From positions 1 through 64,000 of the forward strand of contig JAIQFK010000007.1 of assembly GCA_020073305.1 (NCBI GenBank): a stretch of 64,000 nucleotides of DNA. Direction: 5' to 3'. The translations under genes and the position numbers were made by a program. This DNA is from Terriglobia bacterium. GTDB taxonomy: Bacteria > Acidobacteriota > Terriglobia > Bryobacterales > Bryobacteraceae. Positions 1 to 7,943 of the stretch are shown here, in pieces; the first letter of the stretch is position 1; each line of letters begins with the position of its first letter. Under the pieces are notes generated by a model that saw only the letters and a list, made by a program, of their open reading frames with translations, ran no database searches and was not told the origin of the DNA.

Positions 1-5
1 CATGT

Positions 6-82
6 CGGGGCGTAGCGCAGCCTGGTAGCGCACCTGCCTTGGGCGCAGGGGGTCCGCGGTTCAAATCCGCGCGCCCCGACCA
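6..82 (+). tRNA. tRNA-Pro (anticodon UGG)
   Basis: A full cloverleaf can be folded. The acceptor stem pairs 6-12 with 72-78, the D stem 15-18 with 28-31, the anticodon stem 33-37 with 45-49, and the T stem 55-59 with 67-71 around a TTCAAAT loop. The seven-base anticodon loop 38-44 places TGG at 40-42, so it reads proline codons CCA/CCG. The discriminator A at 79 is followed by an encoded CCA tail (80-82). There is no intron. Confidence 0.97.
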
Positions 83-211
83 AACCTCTCTTTGATCTGA
101 ACGAGCAGTACGATTCTCGGGTTTGCCAACGATGTAAGACAGGCCCCGACATCGCTTGCGGTAGGCGCGTGCTACAATTTTTCGTAACTTCCAGGGGAAA
201 TTCGACCCTGC

Positions 212-1471
212 ATGACGGAAACGTTTTTCATCTCTGAGAACGAGCCCAGGAGCAAACCAGCCAAGAGGCGGGTTCTCTTCGTGGACGATGATCAAGAAGT
301 TCTTGACGGGCTGAAGACCACTCTGCTGGGGATGCGCGCCGGATGGGAAATGACCTTCACCGCCACTGCCAAAGACGCACTCCGTAAACTCGACGAACGT
401 GAGTTCGACGTCATTGTCACCGACCTGCACATGCCGGACATGAATGGTTTCGATCTGTTGACGGAAGTCTTGCGCCGTCATCCCGGGACCGTGCGGATCG
501 TGCTTTCCGCGACGGTAAGAGAAGACCTGGGAATCCGTTCGTCGAACGCGGCCCACCAGTACCTGGCGAAACCGTGCGACGCGGCAACGCTGCGAACCGC
601 CCTGAACACCGCTTCGCGAATCCGCGAGTTGCTGCTGTCTCCGAAGCTGCGGAGTGTGATCTCGCGTATCACCTCCTTACCCAGCCTGCCGTCGGTGCAC
701 GCCAAACTCGTCGAGTCGCTGGCGAACCCGGAAATCTCGAGTCGCGAATTGGGCGAAATCATCGCCCAGGATGTGGGCATGACCGCCAAGGTCCTTCAAA
801 TCGCGAACTCGGCGTACTTTGGCTTATATCGCTACATCGCGAGCCCGGCGGAAGCAGCCGTCTACCTCGGCGTGGACACCATCCGCGCATTGACCATGTC
901 CGCGGGCGTGTTTTCCTCCTTTCAGCACTCCGGACTCCCAGGCGTATTCATCGGCCAGTTGCAGCGCCACAGCATGACCACCGGAATGGTGGCCCAGGCC
1001 ATCTCCGTGGCCGAGGGCCTTCCCAAGAAGACGTCCGACGGCAGCCTGGTAGGGGGGTTGTTGCATGATGTCGGCAAACTGATTCTGGCGGCAAGCTGGC
1101 CGAAAGAATATGCCGATGTGCTCGCCGCCACGAGCCAAGAGGGCGTGTGCTCGTTTGACATGGAAGAGCAGGTGTTCGGCGCGACGCATGCCGATATCGG
1201 AGCTTATTTGCTTTGGCTCTGGGGGCTGCCGGACGCAATCTGCAACGCGGTTGTGTTTCACCATAAGCCGGCCGAGTGTTCGGACAAAGCCTTTACCGCC
1301 GCGGGCGCAATTCACGTAGCGGATGCCCTGGAACGTGAGCGGTCCTTCTCAACCGATTCAGGCCAGCGCGTCGAGCTGGACATGAATTACCTGACGGCCC
1401 TTGGCCTCGCGGACCGTGTGCCTGAATGGCGTCAGATTTGCAATCGCTACGCGGAACGGGCCGAAGCGTAA
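212..1471 (+). CDS. Response regulator with REC and HDOD domains
   Basis: A cytoplasmic signalling protein of 419 residues. The N-terminal receiver domain (about residues 20-138) has the acidic pocket D25-D26-D27, the phosphoacceptor D71 in a TDLHMPD context and the conserved Lys at K120 followed by Pro. After a short linker comes an HDOD domain (about 145-350) that keeps an HDVGK motif and a later HH pair. HDOD domains are usually non-enzymatic output modules in two-component and cyclic-nucleotide signalling. No histidine kinase is adjacent, so its partner is elsewhere. A TACAAT at 173-178 is a possible -10 box, but I see no good -35. ATG at 212 is the first start after the tRNA. The output is unknown. 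Confidence 0.92.
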   Translation: MTETFFISENEPRSKPAKRRVLFVDDDQEVLDGLKTTLLGMRAGWEMTFTATAKDALRKLDEREFDVIVTDLHMPDMNGFDLLTEVLRRHPGTVRIVLSATVREDLGIRSSNAAHQYLAKPCDAATLRTALNTASRIRELLLSPKLRSVISRITSLPSLPSVHAKLVESLANPEISSRELGEIIAQDVGMTAKVLQIANSAYFGLYRYIASPAEAAVYLGVDTIRALTMSAGVFSSFQHSGLPGVFIGQLQRHSMTTGMVAQAISVAEGLPKKTSDGSLVGGLLHDVGKLILAASWPKEYADVLAATSQEGVCSFDMEEQVFGATHADIGAYLLWLWGLPDAICNAVVFHHKPAECSDKAFTAAGAIHVADALERERSFSTDSGQRVELDMNYLTALGLADRVPEWRQICNRYAERAEA

Positions 1472-1593
1472 GAGGTGGTTGAGGCTTCGTTGAGCCATCC
1501 GCTTGCTTCGGTCGCGGCTCGGTTAGTGGCTGACGTTTTCACCGCCGTCTTCTCGCGTCGGTTTTTCGTATCATAGGTACCGAGGCTACCACC

Positions 1594-2916
1594 ATGAGCA
1601 CAAGCAGGCGTCATTTTCTACAATCAGCGGCGATGGCCGGCCTGGCCGCGCAGAGGATTTCCGCCAACGACCGCATCCGCATCGCACTGATCGGCGCGGG
1701 CGGCATGGGCTCGGGGGACACCAACTATCAATTGTCGTATCCAGGGGTGGAGTTGGCCGCTGTGTGCGACATCTACGATGGCCGCCTGGTCCGCGCCAAA
1801 GAGATTTGGGGTAATCAGGTGTTCACGACCCGCGACTACCGTGAGATCCTGGCGCGGAAGGACGTCGACTCCGTGATCGTGGCGACGCCCGATCACTGGC
1901 ATTCGCGGATTACCATCGACGCGCTTAATGCGGGCAAGGACGTCTACTGCGAGAAGCCTATGGTGCACTATCCCGACGAGGGCAAAGACGTGATCGCGGC
2001 GCAGCAGCGCAGCGGGCGGATTCTGCAAGTCGGCAGCCAGTACGTTAGCTCACTGGTGTATCAGAAGGCGCGGGAAGTGTTGCAGGCGGGCGCCATCGGC
2101 CAACTCAACATGGTGGAGGCATGGCTCGACCGCAACAATGCGATCGGCGCCTGGGAATATTCCATTCCGCCCGATGCAGCGCCCGCCAACATCGACTGGG
2201 ACCGCTTCCTGGGCAACGCACCCAAGGTGCCCTTCGAACCGGTGCGCCTCTTCCGCTGGCGCAATTACCGGGACTATGGGACGGGCGTTGCGGGCGACCT
2301 GTTCGTACACCTGCTCAGCGGCCTCCACTACGCGACGCGCTCACTAGGCCCTACGCGCGTGATGGCCACCGGCGGCCTGCGCTATTGGAAGGACGGACGC
2401 GACGTGCCGGATGTCATGCTCGCCATGCTCGACTATCCCAAGACGGAGACACACCCCGACTTCACTCTGGCGCTGCGCGTGAACTTCAAGAGCGGTGTGG
2501 CCGAGGAGCAGTTCGGCTTCCGCTTCACGGGAAGCGACGGCGTGATGCATACGAGTCCCGCCGGGGTCACGGTTAGCACCGTGCCGCCCGAGGCTGAGCC
2601 CGGCTACACCATCGGAACGTTCCCCAAAGCGGTGCAGGAGGAATTCCTGGCCGAGTACCGGAAGAAGTATCCCAAGACCAGAAGCACGGCCGACGCCATG
2701 CGTCCGGAGAAGGAAGACAAGTACGTGCCGCCGGAGGACCACGACGCGCATCGCGAGCATCACGGAGCCTTCCTCGAGTCCGTGCGCACCCGGAAGCCGT
2801 CGATAGAAGATGGCGTGTTCGGTTTGCGGGCGGCCGGTCCGGCGCTGCTGAGCAACGCAGCGTACTTCGACAAGCGCATCTGCCACTGGGATCCGAACAC
2901 CATGACGGCGTCGTAA
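1594..2916 (+). CDS. Tat-exported Gfo/Idh/MocA-family oxidoreductase
   Basis: An NAD(P)-dependent sugar or inositol dehydrogenase-like protein of 440 residues. The N-terminus carries a twin-arginine signal (SRRHFLQSAAMAG, residues 4-16), implying export in folded form with its cofactor. The Rossmann fold starts with GAGGMG (34-39). The family EKP signature is at 120-122, and its Lys is the expected catalytic residue. The C-terminal half is the usual alpha/beta substrate domain. Such exported Gfo/Idh proteins are abundant in Acidobacteriota and Planctomycetota and are thought to act on carbohydrates; the substrate cannot be told here. It is monocistronic: the next gene downstream is in the opposite direction after a repeat element. 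Confidence 0.93.
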   Translation: MSTSRRHFLQSAAMAGLAAQRISANDRIRIALIGAGGMGSGDTNYQLSYPGVELAAVCDIYDGRLVRAKEIWGNQVFTTRDYREILARKDVDSVIVATPDHWHSRITIDALNAGKDVYCEKPMVHYPDEGKDVIAAQQRSGRILQVGSQYVSSLVYQKAREVLQAGAIGQLNMVEAWLDRNNAIGAWEYSIPPDAAPANIDWDRFLGNAPKVPFEPVRLFRWRNYRDYGTGVAGDLFVHLLSGLHYATRSLGPTRVMATGGLRYWKDGRDVPDVMLAMLDYPKTETHPDFTLALRVNFKSGVAEEQFGFRFTGSDGVMHTSPAGVTVSTVPPEAEPGYTIGTFPKAVQEEFLAEYRKKYPKTRSTADAMRPEKEDKYVPPEDHDAHREHHGAFLESVRTRKPSIEDGVFGLRAAGPALLSNAAYFDKRICHWDPNTMTAS

Positions 2917-2926
2917 GGGACTCTAG

Positions 2927-3040
2927 GTTTGTCGAAAAAGCCGTTCGCAGACTGAAGTCTGCGCCACCGTGGTTCGAAAAGCCGGTGGCGAAGGCGCTTT
3001 CGCCTGTGGTGTGACGCTATCCACGGCTTTTTCAACAAAC
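2927..3040. repeat. 114-bp element with 18-bp terminal inverted repeats (MITE/REP-like)
   Basis: The ends 2927-2944 (GTTTGTCGAAAAAGCCGT) and 3023-3040 are inverted repeats matching at 17 of 18 positions. Inside are more palindromes: CGCAGACT-GA-AGTCTGCG at 2946-2963 and GGCGAA/TTCGCC arms near 2987-3004. There is no coding capacity. It lies just after the stop of the oxidoreductase gene, and its T-runs could also terminate transcription in either direction. The sequence shows inverted-repeat structure. That it is a mobile or high-copy element is inference; a shorter, related TTGTTGAAAAA string occurs near 29794. Confidence 0.7.
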
Positions 3041-3042
3041 TC

Positions 3043-3129
3043 TTATCGCCGGCGTGGCGGAGGGGATGCGATCATCGACAAGAAGAGCGAAAACACCACC
3101 GCGCTCGCCAATCCAAACGGAACCCACAT
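3043..3129 (-). CDS. 28-residue small membrane protein
   Basis: A very short open frame with an unusually strong ribosome site: GAGGAGG lies at 3134-3140, four bases before the ATG (3129-3127). The product begins MWVPFGLASAVVFSLFLSMI, continues ASPPPRRR and ends with TAA. About 20 hydrophobic residues form one predicted transmembrane helix, and the three C-terminal arginines suggest a C-terminus-in topology. It sits alone between the inverted-repeat element and the divergent DUF4159 gene. It resembles in style the one-helix subunits of membrane complexes (KdpF, CydX), but I see no specific sequence match. The function is unknown and expression is unproven. Confidence 0.6.
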   Translation of the reverse strand: MWVPFGLASAVVFSLFLSMIASPPPRRR

Positions 3130-3295
3130 AATTCCTCCTCGCTAATGGATCAAGCCGCTGAGAACTGCTGCTTATCTTCTCAACGCGGCGAAACATCACG
3201 AATCGGATCAGAAAATCGCTAAGATCTTACGGAGGTCCGGGGCCTGGCGCGGATGACCCTCTCATCGGCGGGATAATAGCCAGACAGGCCCGCGT

Positions 3296-4120
3296 ATGAA
3301 ATTCAAAAAGGCACTGTGGGGGTGCGCAATGAGCCTCGCCTTCTTCAGCGCCTTGTATGCCGTCCAGCGTCCCTTTCGACAATATCCTGGCGTGGAATAC
3401 CGCAGGTTCGAACTGCCCCCGGACTGGGACGAAAAGACAGAATGGGCGTTCGCACGCCTGATGTTCCCGCCCGGCCCCAACGACGGCTATCGCGGCCGCT
3501 ATGACGGCGACTGGCGATTGGGGCTCTCGCTCTGGACGCAGGATTACCCGCGGGCGGACCGTCATTTCTCGCAAGCCGTGCGGCGCTTGACGCGCGTCCA
3601 CACGCGTTCGGTCGAACAGCCCGTGAGTCTGGAAGATGCCGACGACGTGTTTCACTGGCCCTGGCTCTATGCCGTCCAGGTGGGCGAATGGGGCTTGACC
3701 GATTCCCAGGCGAAAGTGCTTCGCGAGTATCTGCTCCGCGGCGGTTTCTTTGTGGCCGACGATTTCCACGGAACCGAGGAGTGGCAGGTATTTGCGCAAA
3801 GCATGGCAAAGGTATTCCCCGATCGTCCGATCGTCGACATCCCGAGCGAGGACGCGATCTTCCACACCGTGTACGATCTCGACGACCGGTATCAGATTGC
3901 GGGCGCGGAACACTTGGACCGGGGGTACAAAAAAGACGGCAAGGGAGCGCACTGGCGCGGCATCTACGACGACAAGGGCCGGATCATGGTCGCGGTTTCC
4001 TATAACTCAGATCTCGGCGATTCCTGGGAATGGGCGGACGAACCTCGATATCCCGCCAGGTATTCGGACCTGGGCATTCGCATCGGCGTGAACTACTTGG
4101 TCTACGCCATGACGCACTGA
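3296..4120 (+). CDS. DUF4159 domain-containing exported protein
   Basis: A protein of 274 residues. An N-terminal hydrophobic stretch (residues 5-22, preceded by KFKK) acts as a signal peptide or anchor. The remainder matches what I know of DUF4159: a short RRFELPPDW opening, a central LREYLLRGGFFVADDFHG segment resembling a glutamine-amidotransferase-like fold, and a C-terminal membrane-proximal tail (GIRIGVNYLVYAMTH). DUF4159 proteins are often linked to MoxR/VWA or aerotolerance clusters, but no such genes are adjacent. Its stop is immediately followed, without a gap, by the stop of the convergent cupin gene. The function is unknown. Confidence 0.85.
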   Translation: MKFKKALWGCAMSLAFFSALYAVQRPFRQYPGVEYRRFELPPDWDEKTEWAFARLMFPPGPNDGYRGRYDGDWRLGLSLWTQDYPRADRHFSQAVRRLTRVHTRSVEQPVSLEDADDVFHWPWLYAVQVGEWGLTDSQAKVLREYLLRGGFFVADDFHGTEEWQVFAQSMAKVFPDRPIVDIPSEDAIFHTVYDLDDRYQIAGAEHLDRGYKKDGKGAHWRGIYDDKGRIMVAVSYNSDLGDSWEWADEPRYPARYSDLGIRIGVNYLVYAMTH

Positions 4121-4765
4121 TCAACGCTTCAATTCCACCGCAATCACTTCAAACGGCAAAGGACTCAGGTTCTCCTCCTGGTGCCGGGCCGGGCCGCCCA
4201 GGCGGACGTCTCCGGCTTTGCCATTCAACTCCACGGCCTTGCCGTCGGGCGCGGTCACCTTCATGTGCTGGCCGGTCAGGAACACCGTGACTCGATTCAG
4301 AATATGCTCGTGAATCGCGCCCGCCTCGTGCGGTCCATAGCGCGCACGTAATACGCGTACCTGCGGATTCTCGAATTCGACCTCGTAACGACGGGGGTCC
4401 ACACGCACCGGATCGAGCGGGCTCGACGGCAGCGCGCCCGGCCCGTTCTTCAGCTCCAGCTCTACAATGCGGTACGTTGTGCTGCCGGTGTTGTCGCTGG
4501 TATGCAAGCCGCCTGACGGACTCCACCGCACATCGCCGGCCTTCCAACGAAGCTCTTCGACTTCGCCACCGGAATGCGTCAAGGTCATTTGGCCATCGTC
4601 GAGGTAGATCATGACGCGATTCGTCGCGTGCTGGTGCGGCGCGCTCCTCTGACCCGGCGAGATGGTCGCTTCGATGACACGCACTTCGGGCGTCTCGAAC
4701 CTCACGTCCTGGGCCGCGAGCGGCAGTACGGCCAACGCAAATATAGACCAGCTAGCTCTTCGCAT
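4121..4765 (-). CDS. Exported double-cupin protein
   Basis: A protein of 214 residues from the chosen ATG at 4765, which puts a signal peptide (MRRASWSIFALAVLPLAAQ) at the N-terminus; longer versions add an unlikely cysteine-rich leader. Two successive similar cupin-like halves are visible, each with a glycine-rich strand and HxH-type segments: SAPHQHATNRVMIYL in the first half and AGAIHEHILNRVTVFL in the second. These are candidate metal-binding positions. The protein probably folds as a bicupin in the periplasm. The catalytic role is unknown. It is divergently transcribed from padR, with which it shares a 79-bp upstream region containing a palindrome. Confidence 0.8.
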   Translation of the reverse strand: MRRASWSIFALAVLPLAAQDVRFETPEVRVIEATISPGQRSAPHQHATNRVMIYLDDGQMTLTHSGGEVEELRWKAGDVRWSPSGGLHTSDNTGSTTYRIVELELKNGPGALPSSPLDPVRVDPRRYEVEFENPQVRVLRARYGPHEAGAIHEHILNRVTVFLTGQHMKVTAPDGKAVELNGKAGDVRLGGPARHQEENLSPLPFEVIAVELKR

Positions 4766-4814
4766 GGGTTTATCATGCCACGATTGACATCCATTGCTAA
4801 CGGATGCACACTGG

Positions 4815-4829
4815 CATAGTCTAACTATG
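4815..4829. promoter_or_regulatory. Palindromic operator upstream of padR
   Basis: CATAGT-CTA-ACTATG is a perfect 6-3-6 inverted repeat in the intergenic region between the cupin gene and padR. It overlaps an upstream in-frame ATG (4827), which argues that translation really starts at 4845. PadR proteins bind short palindromes and often repress their own operon, so this is a candidate PadR site controlling padR and the ADOP permease. The sequence shows the palindrome; the binding is inferred. Confidence 0.55.
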
Positions 4830-4844
4830 TCAGGAGCCGCCGCC

Positions 4845-5177
4845 ATGCAGCCTCGGGATGGAATTCCGCACGGAACGCTTTATATGCTGATTCTGAAAAC
4901 CCTGGCTCGGACCGGCCAGATGCACGGTTTCCAGATCGCCAATGCGATCCAGCAGATTTCTCAGGACGTTCTGCAAGTCGAAGAAGGATCGCTGTATCCC
5001 GCCCTGCAACGCATGCTGATCAAGGGATGGGTGACGGCGGAATGGGGCGCCACGCCTGAGAATCGCCGCGCACGGTACTACAAATTGACGAAAACAGGGC
5101 GAAAGCGGTTGGAACGAGAACTGGAGCAGTTCCAGCGCGTGAATCAGGCCATTATCCGCGTAATACAGACGGCATAA
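4845..5177 (+). CDS. PadR-family transcriptional regulator
   Basis: A winged-helix regulator of 110 residues. The opening HGTLYMLILKTLARTGQMHGF, the EEGSLYPALQRMLIKGWV recognition region and ARYYKLTKTGRKRLERE wing are characteristic of PadR. I chose ATG 4845 because AGGAG lies at 4832-4836 with an eight-base spacer; an upstream ATG at 4827 has no such site and lies within the palindrome. The gene is 11 bp upstream of the ADOP permease, so the two form an operon. In Acidobacteriota PadR-ADOP pairs are recurrent and thought to respond to stress or toxic compounds. The ligand is unknown. Confidence 0.93.
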   Translation: MQPRDGIPHGTLYMLILKTLARTGQMHGFQIANAIQQISQDVLQVEEGSLYPALQRMLIKGWVTAEWGATPENRRARYYKLTKTGRKRLERELEQFQRVNQAIIRVIQTA

Positions 5178-5188
5178 GAGAGAGCGTC

Positions 5189-7939
5189 ATGGAATGGATC
5201 GGTGAATCTTGGCGAAAACTCAAGGCGCTCGCGGGGCGCAAGCAGTTCGACCGCGACCTGGACGAGGAAATGCGCCTGCACGTCGAACTGCGGGCGCAGG
5301 AGCAGATCAAGAGCGGCACCGCCCCCGACGACGCACGTGCTGCGGCCCGCCGACGTTTTGGCAACCCAACGCTCCTGAAAGAAACGAGCCGCGACGTCTG
5401 GGGATGGTCCTCAATCGAATCCTTCTGGCAGGACCTTCGCTACGCCGCGCGAATGCTTTCCACGAGCCCTGCGTTTACGCTGGTCGCCGTTCTGTCGCTG
5501 GCCATCGGCATCGGCGCCAACACGGCAATTTTCAGCATCGCCAACGCGATTCTGCTGAAGTCCCTACCGGTCCGCGATCCCGATCAGTTGCGGCTGGTGC
5601 TATGGACCGGCCATTCGCGCATCCCGCGCCACTCCGGAAGTGGTTATTCCACCCACCTCCACGGGATTGAAGTAAACAGCTCTTTTTCCTATCCCATGTA
5701 CAAGCTGCTTGCGGCGAGCGTGCCCCAGTTTTCCAGCCTGATGGGTTTCCAGCACGCCCAGGTCACAGTGGTCGCGGCGGGAGAGAGCCATTACGCCGGC
5801 GCGTTTTTTGCGACTGGCAATTTCTTCAGCGACCTCGGTCTGAGTCCGCTGGCCGGACGGCTGCTCTCACCGGAAGACGACCGGCCGGGCGCGCCCGCCG
5901 TTGTGGTCCTCAGCTACCGGTACTGGGAGCGGAGGTTCGGGCTCGATCCCAGCGTGGTTGGAAGAACCATCACCATCAACGGCCGTCCGGTGACGGTGGC
6001 CGGTATCACTCCGCGGCCCTTCATAGGAATTGAACCCGGACGGGATTATGACCTGTTTCTGCCCATGGCTCGCGTCGAATCCTTTGGACCGGAGTGGTAT
6101 TCGCTTGGCAAAGAAGACCACTGGTGGGTGCAAATTCTGGGGAGGCTGCGGCCTGGAATCTCCGACCGCGAAGCCCGGGCGGCGCTGGATGTAGTGTTGA
6201 CGCGCGCCAGCGCGGCGTATGCCGAAACCCAAGATCAAAAGCTTCGCCCTTTCCGTGCGGTGGTGGAACCTGGAACCGGAGGCGTGCCGCTACTGCGGGA
6301 ACAAGCATCGGCGCCACTGCTCATTCTGGGAAGCGTCGTCGCTCTGGTGCTCCTCATTGCGTGTGCGAACATCGCCAATCTGCTGCTGGCGAGGGGAACC
6401 GCGCGGCGGCGCGAGATCGCCGTGCGCCTGTCCATCGGTGCCGGACGCTGGCGGCTCATCCGGCAGCTACTGACCGAGAGCCTTCTGACGGCGGGTCTGG
6501 GCGCCGCTCTGGGACTGGCCTTCGCGTCTCCGCTAGCGAAAGCGGCGCTGGCCATGGCGGCATCCAGCGAGGAGCTCGTGATAGAGGCCAACGTGGATCC
6601 GCGCACGCTTCTGTTCACGGTGGCGGTAACGCTGTTGACGGCGCTGATATTCGGACTGGCTCCGGCGTTTCGCTCCACCCGCGTCGACCTCACGCCAGCC
6701 CTAAAGGATGGAGCCGCCGGCGCATCCGGAGCGGGCCGGCCCTTACGCCTCAGCCGTTTCCTGGTGGCGGGCCAGGTTGCCTTATCCACGCTGTTGCTCG
6801 CCGGCGCCGGGCTGTTCGTTCGCACGCTGCAGAATCTGTCCACCGTGGATCCCGGATTCAACTCGCAGCAACTGCTCATCTTCAGCGTAGATGGTTCGCG
6901 CAGCGGCTATCAGGGGGAGAAACTGACCGGCCTCTACCAACGCATCCGGACAAAAGTCGAGGCCATTCCGGGCGTGCGGGCGGTGTCCCTGTCGTCCGTG
7001 CCGCTGATCGGAAACAGCATGAGCAACAGCGACATCACGGTTCCGGGATACACGCCGAAGTCTGGACAATCCGCCATGACCTATCAGATGGTAATCGGCA
7101 GCCGTTTTCTCAACACCATGGGTATTCCGATTTTGTTAGGACGGGATATCGAGGACCGGGATTCGCCCTCAGTTCCTCATGTCGCCGTGGTGAATGAGAC
7201 GTTCGTGCGCAGCTATATGGCCGGGCAGAATCCGCTGGGCAGGGTCTTTTACTTCGGTACGCGCAGCGGAAGCGAAAACCCGGATCCAAAAGACGTCATC
7301 GAGGTGGTCGGCGTCGCGAAGGATGCCAAGTACGACACCTTAAGACATGAGATTCCGCCCACTGCTTATACCCCCTACCTGCAGCGTCCCGACTGGGTAA
7401 GGCAGATGACTTTTGAAGTTCGCACGGCTCTACCTCCCATGGCCATCGCGACTGCGGTTCGCAACATTGTTGGGTCCATAGACCGCAACGTGCCCGTAGC
7501 AGATCTTCGCACACAAGAAGAGCAGATCCGGTTGTCGTTGGGCATGGAGCGCTTGTTTGCCACCCTGGTCGGTTCGTTCGGCGTGATCGCGGCGATGCTT
7601 GCTTCGATAGGACTCTATGGCGTCCTGGCCTACACGGTCACTCGGCGCACGGGAGAGATTGGCATCCGCATGGCGCTCGGCGCCGGACGTCGAGATGTTT
7701 TGGCTATGGTGCTGCGCGACAGCCTCATCATGGTCGCAGCCGGCGTTGCCGTGGGCGTCCCCGCGGCTCTCGCGCTTACGCGGTTCCTCCAAGCGATGCT
7801 CTACGGCATCGCGCCGAACGACCCAGCCAGCTTCATTGGGGCCGGTTTAATGATGTCCGTAGTCGCAATGTTGGCGGCCTGGATTCCCGCCCGGCGAGCA
7901 GCACGGGTGGATCCCATGCAGGCGTTGCGCTGCGAGTAA
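5189..7939 (+). CDS. ADOP-type ABC permease (MacB/FtsX fold)
   Basis: An inner-membrane protein of 916 residues. Residues 1-75 are the charged prefix domain seen in ADOP permeases (DEEMRLHVELRAQEQ). It then has two MacB-like units: a transmembrane helix at about 96-122, a periplasmic core, a group of helices at about 375-495 including the IANLLLARGTARRREIAVRLSIGAGR motif, a second core and three C-terminal helices ending with RAARVDPMQALRCE. This duplicated arrangement defines the 'acidobacterial duplicated orphan permease' family. There is no nucleotide-binding domain in the protein or beside it. It is probably co-transcribed with padR. Export of peptides, lipids or drugs is possible but unproven. 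Confidence 0.93.
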   Translation: MEWIGESWRKLKALAGRKQFDRDLDEEMRLHVELRAQEQIKSGTAPDDARAAARRRFGNPTLLKETSRDVWGWSSIESFWQDLRYAARMLSTSPAFTLVAVLSLAIGIGANTAIFSIANAILLKSLPVRDPDQLRLVLWTGHSRIPRHSGSGYSTHLHGIEVNSSFSYPMYKLLAASVPQFSSLMGFQHAQVTVVAAGESHYAGAFFATGNFFSDLGLSPLAGRLLSPEDDRPGAPAVVVLSYRYWERRFGLDPSVVGRTITINGRPVTVAGITPRPFIGIEPGRDYDLFLPMARVESFGPEWYSLGKEDHWWVQILGRLRPGISDREARAALDVVLTRASAAYAETQDQKLRPFRAVVEPGTGGVPLLREQASAPLLILGSVVALVLLIACANIANLLLARGTARRREIAVRLSIGAGRWRLIRQLLTESLLTAGLGAALGLAFASPLAKAALAMAASSEELVIEANVDPRTLLFTVAVTLLTALIFGLAPAFRSTRVDLTPALKDGAAGASGAGRPLRLSRFLVAGQVALSTLLLAGAGLFVRTLQNLSTVDPGFNSQQLLIFSVDGSRSGYQGEKLTGLYQRIRTKVEAIPGVRAVSLSSVPLIGNSMSNSDITVPGYTPKSGQSAMTYQMVIGSRFLNTMGIPILLGRDIEDRDSPSVPHVAVVNETFVRSYMAGQNPLGRVFYFGTRSGSENPDPKDVIEVVGVAKDAKYDTLRHEIPPTAYTPYLQRPDWVRQMTFEVRTALPPMAIATAVRNIVGSIDRNVPVADLRTQEEQIRLSLGMERLFATLVGSFGVIAAMLASIGLYGVLAYTVTRRTGEIGIRMALGAGRRDVLAMVLRDSLIMVAAGVAVGVPAALALTRFLQAMLYGIAPNDPASFIGAGLMMSVVAMLAAWIPARRAARVDPMQALRCE

Positions 7940-7943
7940 TGTC

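Noticed and set aside
173-178. TACAAT as a promoter -10 for the REC-HDOD gene
   Set aside because: No acceptable -35 at the right distance; kept only as a remark in the gene entry.
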